DNA from: Planctomycetaceae bacterium
GTDB taxonomy: Bacteria; Planctomycetota; Planctomycetia; Pirellulales; UBA1268
Assembly: GCA_947459185.1 (NCBI GenBank)
Contig: CANHCU010000033.1
Coordinates: 1 to 33,554 of the forward strand
DNA length: 33,554 nucleotides
Direction: 5' to 3'
Of the stretch, positions 28,174 to 33,554 are shown in pieces. Below the pieces are notes generated by a model. The model was not told the origin of the DNA, ran no database searches, and saw only the letters and a list, made by a program, of their open reading frames with translations. The first letter of the stretch is position 1, and the number at the start of each line of letters is the position of its first letter. A program made the position numbers and the translations under genes.

Positions 28174-28335
28174 GGTGCGATGGCTCCTCTGATACGGGCT
28201 CGGATGCGTTGTGCGATGCGGTCTGGTGGGACGGACCCTTCACCTCGAACCTCTATTCAATAGGTTGACCGGACGGTTATCCAGCCCCTACCCTTCCCGC
28301 TGGAGCCCGCCCGCCCACTCGAGGAGCCTTCTTCC

Positions 28336-29703
28336 ATGGTCTCGGTTGACATGCCCTGGTCGCTTATGTCGCGTCGATCTGTCCGCGGTGTGGCGGGCAA
28401 ATGGTGCGAGCCGCTCGGATCCCTGGTGCTGGGATCCCTGATGCTGCTGGCGCTGCCGTCGCTCCAGCAGCCAGCCGCCGCCGCCGACTGGCCCACCTTT
28501 CGCGGGGCAGACCGCACCGCCGTCGCTCCCGACACCGACCTCCTGGAGGCCTGGCCCGCCACCGGTCCCAGGCTCGTCTGGGAATCCGCCGGGGCGGGCC
28601 GGGGCTATGCCAGCCCGGCGATCGCAGGCGAGCGCATTTACACCCTCGGCGACGGCCTCTCGACCGCCCCTGACAAGGACGAATACCTCTCCTGTTTCGA
28701 CCGGGAGACGGGCCGGCAGCTCTGGAAGACGAAGACCGGCCAGCCGTGGAACGAGGGTGCCGAGTCGTGGCAGGGTTCGCGGAGCACGCCCACGGTCGAC
28801 GGCGACATGGTCTACGTCATCACGCCCCACGGCCAACTCGTAGCCTGTGCGACGGCCGACGGCAAGGAGCGGTTCCGTATCGATCTCAAGGCCCAATTTG
28901 GCGGCAAAAAGGACGATTCGTGGGGCTATAGCGAGTCGCCACTCGTCGATGAAAACCGGCTCGTCTGCACGCCCGGCGGCGAGCAGGCCACGCTCGTGGC
29001 GCTCGACAAGAAGACGGGCAAGCCGCTCTGGTCGTGCCCGATGAAGGGAGACCGCGGCGCCGGCCATTCTTCGGTCGTGATCAGCCAGCCACGATCCAGC
29101 CAGGCTGGGGGCCGGAAGGTCTACATCCAGACGACTGGGGCCGGCACCTTCGCGGTGGACGCCCAGACGGGCAAGTTCCAGTGGGCCTACCCGATCGACA
29201 AAACGACCGCCGTGATCCCCACGCCGATCGTTCGCGGCGATCTGGTCTTCTTTTCTGCCGGCTACAAGCGGGGCGGAGCCCTCCTGAGGCAGGTGCCGGG
29301 GCCCGATGGCGGCGTCACGGTAAAAGAGGTCTATGGCCTCAAAAAAGAGCTCGCCAACAAGCACGGCGGGATCGTGCTGGTGGGCGACCATCTCTACGGC
29401 GACTCCGACGACGCCGGCATCCCGTTCTGTGCCGAACTCATGACCGGCAACGTGGTCTGGAAGAAGCGTGGCAGCGGTAAGGGATCAGCCACGGTGGTGG
29501 CGGCCGACGGCCATCTCTACGTGCGATTTGCCGATGGCACTCTGGCGCTCGTCAAGGCCGATCCGGCCGACTACGTGGAGGTGGCGACGTTCAAGATTCC
29601 CGGCAGCGATGCCCGGCCGAGCTGGGCGCATTCGGTGATCCTCGACGGCCGGCTCTACCTCCGCGAGCAGGACAAGATCCTCTGCTACGACCTGCGGAAG
29701 TAA
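28336..29703 (+). CDS. Exported PQQ-like beta-propeller protein
   Basis: A 455-aa secreted protein. A long N-terminal signal with a hydrophobic core (SLVLGSLMLLALPSL) ends at QQPAAAA before DWPTFRG, the planctomycete-style opening of PQQ-repeat proteins. The mature part has propeller blades with repeated WxxxxxG-type strands: LVWESAGAGRGYASPAIAGERIYTLGD, LSCFDRETGRQLWKTKTG, LVALDKKTGKPLWSCPM, TFAVDAQTGKFQWAYPID and HLYVRFADGTLALVKADP. This resembles BamB/PQQ_2 scaffolds; no catalytic residues are evident, and the role (binding or assembly) is unknown. ATG 28336 has GAGGAG (28321-28326) 9 nt upstream. Internal ATGs at 28351 and 28366 would shorten the n-region and are possible. Confidence 0.87.
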   Translation: MVSVDMPWSLMSRRSVRGVAGKWCEPLGSLVLGSLMLLALPSLQQPAAAADWPTFRGADRTAVAPDTDLLEAWPATGPRLVWESAGAGRGYASPAIAGERIYTLGDGLSTAPDKDEYLSCFDRETGRQLWKTKTGQPWNEGAESWQGSRSTPTVDGDMVYVITPHGQLVACATADGKERFRIDLKAQFGGKKDDSWGYSESPLVDENRLVCTPGGEQATLVALDKKTGKPLWSCPMKGDRGAGHSSVVISQPRSSQAGGRKVYIQTTGAGTFAVDAQTGKFQWAYPIDKTTAVIPTPIVRGDLVFFSAGYKRGGALLRQVPGPDGGVTVKEVYGLKKELANKHGGIVLVGDHLYGDSDDAGIPFCAELMTGNVVWKKRGSGKGSATVVAADGHLYVRFADGTLALVKADPADYVEVATFKIPGSDARPSWAHSVILDGRLYLREQDKILCYDLRK

Positions 29704-29714
29704 GTGGCGGCGAC

Positions 29715-29866
29715 ATCCCCCGGCTCGCGCCGGGGGCTTGTATGCAACGCACCCATACAAGCCCCGAGCGTCAGCGACGGGATCACGCCCAACGCGGATC
29801 CCCAGTTCGCGCCGGGGGCTTGTATGCAACGCACCCATACAAGCCCCGAGCGTTAGCGACGGGATT
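29715..29866. repeat. Two tandem GGCTTGTATG-family hairpin repeats
   Basis: Copy A (29715-29784) and copy B (29797-29866) each have a GC arm, CTTGTATG, the same spacer CAACGCACC, and CATACAAGCCCCGAGCG, then a terminal AGCGACGGGAT. A has the full GC hairpin (CCCCCGGC/GCCGGGGG); B has CCCCAGTTCGCGCCGGGGG and so an imperfect stem. The identical spacers suggest recent duplication of one unit. The pair fills the convergent junction of the PQQ-propeller gene and aqpZ. Confidence 0.85.
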
Positions 29867-29877
29867 TCCAATCAAAA

Positions 29878-30570
29878 TCAATCGTGGGCGTCCGCCACGG
29901 CCTTGTAAGCGGCACCACCCAAGATGCCGCCCACGATCGGCGCCACCCAGAAGAGCCACAGCTGCTGCAGCGCCCAGCCGCCGGCAAAGACGGCCGTCGC
30001 AGTGCTGCGGGCGGGATTCACCGAGGTGTTCGTCACCGGGATGCTGATCAGGTGGATGAGCGTGAGACAGAGGCCGATGGCGATCGGTGCGATCACGCTG
30101 CCGGCCTTCTTGTCGGTCGCCCCATGGATCACGAAGAGAAACACGGCCGTCAGCACCGTCTCGATGATGAAGCAGCTCTGCCAGGGATAGCCGCCGGGGG
30201 AGTGCTCGCCGAAGCCGTTGGAGGCGAAACCACTGGCGGCGGCGTCGAAGCCGGGCAGCCCGCTGGCGACGATATAGAGCACACCGGCGCCCACGATCCC
30301 CCCCACCACTTGGGCGAGGATGTATTTCGGCATCTCGGCGATCGGAAACCGGCCGCTGGCGGCGAGGCCGGCCGTGACCGCAGGATTCAAGTGGCAGCCG
30401 GAGATGTGGCCAATCGCCGTTGCCATCGAGAGCACCGTCAGGCCGAAGGCCAGCGACACACCCAGAAAACCGATGCCGAGGTCGGGATATGCAGCGGCCA
30501 GAACGGCGCTCCCGCAGCCCCCCAAGACGAGCCAGAATGTGCCAATTGCCTCAGCCAACAGCTTTCCCAT
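29878..30570 (-). CDS. aqpZ: Aquaporin Z-type water channel
   Basis: A 230-aa member of the major intrinsic protein family in the inner membrane, with six helices and two NPA half-helices. NPA motifs are at 62-64 ([11 protein letters not shown]) and 185-187 (NTSVNPARS). The ar/R filter reads F42, H173, T182 and R188, each one less than the E. coli AqpZ set F43, H174, T183, R189, so a water-selective pore is expected. ATG 30570 is chosen because GGAGAAA precedes it at about 6-9 nt and [15 protein letters not shown] is the family start; an upstream in-frame ATG would add 32 atypical residues. The length is normal. The 3' end faces a tandem repeat pair. Confidence 0.96.
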   Translation of the reverse strand: MGKLLAEAIGTFWLVLGGCGSAVLAAAYPDLGIGFLGVSLAFGLTVLSMATAIGHISGCHLNPAVTAGLAASGRFPIAEMPKYILAQVVGGIVGAGVLYIVASGLPGFDAAASGFASNGFGEHSPGGYPWQSCFIIETVLTAVFLFVIHGATDKKAGSVIAPIAIGLCLTLIHLISIPVTNTSVNPARSTATAVFAGGWALQQLWLFWVAPIVGGILGGAAYKAVADAHD

Positions 30571-30819
30571 CACGTATTTCTCCGCAAAAAACGACGAACG
30601 TACCGCGCCCGCCCCGGGGAATCCCGGGGCGTCAGAGGCCGGAAACTGGTCGGCGAGGCTAGGCAATCGGCGGGAAAAACGTCAAGTGCAGGGCGACTGG
30701 GCTGATTTCACTGGTAGGGCCGGGAGCAAGCTTCCAACCCCCTCCGGCAGCCGCCGTGCCGATTCGTCACCTGTTTTGCCCGATTCGTCAATTCGCGGCT
30801 GTGGCGACGATGCAAACAC

Positions 30820-30848
30820 TTGACATGCCCAGACAGTTTCCCTAGATT
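30820..30848 (+). promoter_or_regulatory. Sigma-70 promoter for the PEP-CTERM gene
   Basis: TTGACA (30820-30825) and TAGATT (30843-30848) are separated by exactly 17 bp. This is the best vegetative-type promoter in the window. Transcription would begin near 30855, giving a leader of about 130 nt before the ATG at 30984. It lies in the 413-bp divergent gap from aqpZ. No other gene or repeat was seen in that gap, apart from an open but unlikely N-terminal extension of the downstream gene. Confidence 0.75.
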
Positions 30849-30983
30849 CCGCAACTTAGGTGTATTCGAATCCCGCCTTGCAACCGGAAACGAATGCTTG
30901 ATCTGATCTACCCGCACCTGATACCTTTCGGCCTGTCGATCCCCGCCAAAGCTCTGACGCGACGTTCCCACAAGGACTTCTCT

Positions 30984-32648
30984 ATGTTCTCGCCTGCTCT
31001 CCGCCGCTCACTCTTCACAGTCATCGGACTCGCTGTCGCAAGCACAGCGTCGGCTGGAACGCTCACGACATGGTCGGGAACTGGTGCCAACAACAACTGG
31101 TCGACAAACGGCAACTGGACCACGACGCCGACGACGACTGGCACGTTCTCGCTCGTGTACCGCGGCACCCCGACCAGAACGACGTCGACCAACAACATCG
31201 GCCCTGGTGCTGTGAGCGTTGACTCGATCCTGTTCGCTAATACCAACGCAACTGGGTCTACATCCCAGTTCATTCTGTCCCGTTCGGCTACGTCGCCCGC
31301 CCTCTCGCTCTTGAACGGCGCCACCGTCACCACGACTGCTGTCACGACGGGCACGCTGACCGACACGATCTCGAGCAGCCTTGCGTTTGGCGGCACAGCC
31401 ACGTTCAACATGGGCTCGGCCCACAACCTCACGCTGTCGGGCACGCTCTCTGGCGGTGGCTCGCTCGTGAAGCAGGGTGCTGGCGATCTGACTCTGACGA
31501 ACACGAACGACCTCGCCGCCCTGTCAATCGAGCAGGGCATTGTGCAGGTCAATGCCACATCCTTCGGCACTTCGCTTCTCCGTGGAGTCAATGACCTCGT
31601 CGTCGACCTCGGATCGAGCGGCCAGACCGGCACGCTCCGCACCACCGGCGTGGGTGGCCCAGGCGCACCTGTCTCGACAAACATGCAGGTCAGACTGAAC
31701 GGCAACGGCAACATCACTCCGAACGGTACCAGCAACATCACCTTCAATGCTGCCAACTTCAATCAAGCGGTCGCTAGCGTCACCACGCCTGTGACGCTGG
31801 GCCTGATTGGTGGTGCCGGCGGCTCCAACGGCACGCAGACCATCAACGGTGCCATCCAGGACAACAGCGGCAGCGGCAAGGTCGGCGTTCAGGTCGGAAC
31901 CGCGAATTCGCAAAATGCCTGGGTGTTCAACGGCATCAACACCTACACGGGCGACACCACCGTTGAGGCTGGTGGCAAACTCTTGATGAATGGCGAAGTT
32001 GCGGCTGGATCGACGACAACTTCGTATGGCTATCTCGGTGGTTCCGGCACCTTCAACGGTGCGGTCATCGTGTCATCCGGCACGCTGTCCCCAGGTGGCT
32101 TGTCGTTGGCCGGTGGCATTGTCGACACCCTCGGTTCTCTGACGGTGGGTTCACTCTCGCTGGGCGGCTCGGCCACAACTGAGCTGACAATCACCGGCAG
32201 CACATCGGATCTTTACGAGCAGCTCATCGGCACCAGCACGCTCAACTACGGTGGCACGCTGGCCCTGACGCTCACTGACAACACCACGTCCTATGACACC
32301 GGCACGGTCTTCAACCTATTCACCGGGTTCACTAGCACGACTGGCAATTTGGCTGGCATCACGCTGAATGCTGCTGGCACCGACTTCGAAGGCATAACAA
32401 CGTTCTACCAGGGTACGGACGGCGACTGGTACACCGGTTGGGACGGCGTCAATGGAGCAGTCCCAGCTGGCTGGACCTCCGGTGGCCAGTCGCTGAAGTT
32501 CTCGCAGACAACCGGCACGCTGACCGTGGTGCCTGAGCCTTCGACGATCGTCTTCGCCGGAATCGGCATGGCGATGTTCGGCTGGAGCACCTGGACCCGC
32601 CGTCGGGCCAAGTCCCGTCGTCAGGCCATCGAGACCGCGATCGCCTGA
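30984..32648 (+). CDS. Exported PEP-CTERM protein with autotransporter-type beta-strand repeats
   Basis: A 554-aa secreted, Thr/Ser/Gly/Asn-rich protein. The signal peptide MFSPALRRSLFTVIGLAVAS ends at TASA before GTLTTWSG. Beta-strand repeats of the autotransporter-associated type appear at about 155-190 (LVKQGAGDLTLTNTNDLAAL) and 312-340 (FNGINTYTGDTTVEAGGKLL). A third is at about 350-378 (GGSGTFNGAVIVSSGTLSPG). The C-terminus is a PEP-CTERM sorting signal: VPEPSTIV at 516-523, a hydrophobic helix, then WTRRRAKSRR. It should be exported, processed by an exosortase and attached to the surface or exopolysaccharide. ATG 30984 has AAGGA upstream and gives a clean signal peptide; an in-frame ATG at 30894 is rejected. 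The gene is less GC-rich than its neighbours. It has its own promoter and terminator, so it is a monocistronic unit. Confidence 0.92.
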   Translation: MFSPALRRSLFTVIGLAVASTASAGTLTTWSGTGANNNWSTNGNWTTTPTTTGTFSLVYRGTPTRTTSTNNIGPGAVSVDSILFANTNATGSTSQFILSRSATSPALSLLNGATVTTTAVTTGTLTDTISSSLAFGGTATFNMGSAHNLTLSGTLSGGGSLVKQGAGDLTLTNTNDLAALSIEQGIVQVNATSFGTSLLRGVNDLVVDLGSSGQTGTLRTTGVGGPGAPVSTNMQVRLNGNGNITPNGTSNITFNAANFNQAVASVTTPVTLGLIGGAGGSNGTQTINGAIQDNSGSGKVGVQVGTANSQNAWVFNGINTYTGDTTVEAGGKLLMNGEVAAGSTTTSYGYLGGSGTFNGAVIVSSGTLSPGGLSLAGGIVDTLGSLTVGSLSLGGSATTELTITGSTSDLYEQLIGTSTLNYGGTLALTLTDNTTSYDTGTVFNLFTGFTSTTGNLAGITLNAAGTDFEGITTFYQGTDGDWYTGWDGVNGAVPAGWTSGGQSLKFSQTTGTLTVVPEPSTIVFAGIGMAMFGWSTWTRRRAKSRRQAIETAIA

Positions 32649-32680
32649 GCATGTGGCTGAAAGGCTGATACAAACAAGAG

Positions 32681-32717
32681 CCGCGACAGCGTGATCCGCT
32701 GTCGCGGTTTTGTTTTA
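32681..32717 (+). terminator. Rho-independent terminator after the PEP-CTERM gene
   Basis: CCGCGACAGCG (32681-32691), loop TGATC and CGCTGTCGCGG (32697-32707) form a perfect 11-bp stem. It is followed by TTTTGTTTTA. It lies 32 bp after the stop. This is the only textbook intrinsic terminator seen in the window. Confidence 0.92.
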
Positions 32718-32740
32718 TATCCGCGCCCAGAACCATCCGT

Positions 32741-32823
32741 CGCTTGCGCTTCGGGCTTGGATGAACGTCGCGCGTGCCTCGCACCTGCCCTGCCCCATCC
32801 AAGCCCGCAGCGCAAGCAAGAGG
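32741..32823. repeat. Hairpin repeat, GGCTTGG family, at the PEP-CTERM/dgkA junction
   Basis: The left arm CGCTTGCGCTTCGGGCTTGG then ATG (32741-32763) mirrors the right arm CATCCAAGCCCGCAGCGCAA then GCAAGAGG (32796-32823), with one mismatch in the core. The spacer is about 32 bp. It resembles the repeat at 4062-4203. It lies just downstream of an intrinsic terminator and 18 bp from the dgkA stop. Confidence 0.8.
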
Positions 32824-32841
32824 AATACGGTTGGCCTGTGT

Positions 32842-33246
32842 TTACACCCACACCAGCATCCGCGGGCCGAACACGATCACGCCGATCACGGCAGCCGTGA
32901 TCGCTGCCAAGAGCACCGCGGCGCTGGCCATGTCGAGCGCATCGCGGACGCGGGGATGCCGCCGACTCCCGGGTGCTCGGGCCAGCGACTCGATCGCCGT
33001 GTTGAAAATCTCCGCCATCAGCACCAGGCCGATCGCGAAGACCAGCAGGCTCCATTCCACGCCTGTGACGCGGAAAAACCCCCCGGCAGCCACGACAGCC
33101 CCTGCCATGCCTAGGTGCACGGCAAAACTCGACTGCGTCCTGACGGCCCGGCAGAGGCCCCGGAAGGCATCGGCGAATTTCCGCGACCACGTGCGGGATG
33201 AGGTTCGCGCCCCGGAGGTTTGCCTTCGCAGGGTCGTCAGGGTCAT
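32842..33246 (-). CDS. dgkA: Diacylglycerol kinase/undecaprenol kinase family
   Basis: A 134-aa DAGK-family integral membrane lipid kinase. After a basic N-terminus, an amphipathic segment SRKFADAFRGLCRAVRTQSSFAVHL leads to three helices: LGMAGAVVAAGGFF, WSLLVFAIGLVLMAEIFNTAIESL and ASAAVLLAAITAAVIGVIVF. The conserved E-x-FNTAIE and DALDMASAAV blocks match the family (E. coli: LLNSAIE, KDMGSAAV). Gram-positive relatives act on undecaprenol, so the lipid substrate is uncertain. ATG 33246 is 6 bp after the ahpC stop and fits family length; a TTG at 33288 would overlap ahpC and is less likely. It probably shares a transcript with ahpC. Confidence 0.9.
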   Translation of the reverse strand: MTLTTLRRQTSGARTSSRTWSRKFADAFRGLCRAVRTQSSFAVHLGMAGAVVAAGGFFRVTGVEWSLLVFAIGLVLMAEIFNTAIESLARAPGSRRHPRVRDALDMASAAVLLAAITAAVIGVIVFGPRMLVWV

Positions 33247-33251
33247 CGAGC

Positions 33252-33554
33252 CTAGCCCGCCTTCACGTAGGGATCGCCCTTCTTCCAATTGCAGGGGCAG
33301 AGTTCGTCGCTCTGCAGGGCGTCGAGCACCCGCATCACCTCGGCCACATTCCGGCCCACCCGGCCCTGATTAACGTCCACCCACTGGATCACGCCATTGG
33401 GATCGACGATGAAGGTGGCCCGCAGGCAGTAGCCCTCGGTCTTTTCCAGAATGCCCAGCTCGGCAGAGAGCTTTTGGGCCGCAAGCAGCGGGAATTTCAG
33501 GTCTGCCAGGTCGGGGTGGGCCCGCCGCCAGGCGAGGTGGGAATACTCGTTGTC
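33252..33554 (-). CDS. ahpC: Alkyl hydroperoxide reductase C-type peroxiredoxin, 5' end cut by window edge
   Basis: Only the last 100 residues of a 2-Cys peroxiredoxin (AhpC/TSA, about 185-200 aa) are in the window; the peroxidatic-Cys half is missing. Visible blocks are DNEYSHLAWRRAHPDL, LKFPLLAAQKLSAELGIL, the AhpC loop EKTEGYCLRATFIVDPNG, and VNQGRVGRNVAEVMRVLDALQ. The C-terminal SDELCPCNWKKGDPYVKAG has a CPC pair; the tail resembles mycobacterial AhpC (ELCACNWRKGDP, recalled), where an extra Cys aids resolution. It reduces peroxides in the cytoplasm with a disulfide reductant. It ends 6 bp before dgkA. Confidence 0.93.
   Translation of the reverse strand, partial: DNEYSHLAWRRAHPDLADLKFPLLAAQKLSAELGILEKTEGYCLRATFIVDPNGVIQWVDVNQGRVGRNVAEVMRVLDALQSDELCPCNWKKGDPYVKAG

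Noticed and set aside
30858-30880. A tRNA-like T-arm (TTCGAATCCC) in the PEP-CTERM leader
   Set aside because: The flanking 5-nt arms are not complementary and no acceptor or anticodon stem is found around it.
30894-30983. An earlier ATG for the PEP-CTERM protein
   Set aside because: It would place 30 residues before the signal peptide; the later ATG has an AAGGA site and a clean signal.

Overview
The window is a GC-rich bacterial chromosome segment. The best fit is a planctomycete (Planctomycetota, Pirellulales-like); this is inferred from gene content and not proven. The clues are an exported PQQ-propeller protein opening DWPTFRG, a PEP-CTERM protein with autotransporter-type beta-strand repeats, a fused CysNC, lipid A genes using LpxI, an FeS-type photolyase, and short GC-rich hairpin repeats between genes. 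No rRNA, tRNA, CRISPR, phage or transposase gene is seen. Most genes are housekeeping or envelope functions, and nothing looks like a defence island.

Layout. 1-4.0 kb: the 3'-truncated dxr (minus) diverges from ftsH, a small membrane protein and a DCC thiol-oxidoreductase (plus). 4.2-9.8 kb: a minus-strand run holding an exported methyltransferase, lpxI, lpxD, a nucleoside-type MFS transporter and a sigma-70 factor with a very basic N-terminal tail. 9.9-16.5 kb: a plus-strand run with a degenerate type IV prepilin peptidase homologue, an FeS-BCP photolyase, cysD, cysNC (sulfate activation) and mogA. 16.7-19.5 kb: a minus-strand probable operon of a small helical protein, a TatD-like hydrolase, queD and hemB. 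19.7-27.5 kb: a plus-strand surface-polysaccharide cluster (rfbB-rfbD-rfbA-rfbC, a GT2 glycosyltransferase, an atypical SDR, and an O-antigen ligase/polymerase-TPR protein). 27.7-33.5 kb: hisI, a PQQ-propeller protein, aqpZ, a PEP-CTERM protein with its own promoter and terminator, dgkA and the 5'-truncated ahpC.

How genes work together. RfbA/B/C/D make dTDP-L-rhamnose, which the adjacent GT2 enzyme plausibly transfers to a glycan, and the Wzy/WaaL-like protein would polymerise or ligate that glycan. LpxD and LpxI act in lipid A synthesis, which points to an LPS-type outer membrane. CysD and CysNC convert sulfate to APS and PAPS.

The most notable structural signal is that all five convergent gene junctions carry a hairpin repeat of one of two related families, and no other junction does. 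Other points are a 132-bp element with 26-nt terminal inverted repeats before cysD, a 16-bp tandem array that supplies the queD stop and candidate hemB starts, and a prepilin-peptidase homologue whose GxGD aspartate is replaced by Leu.
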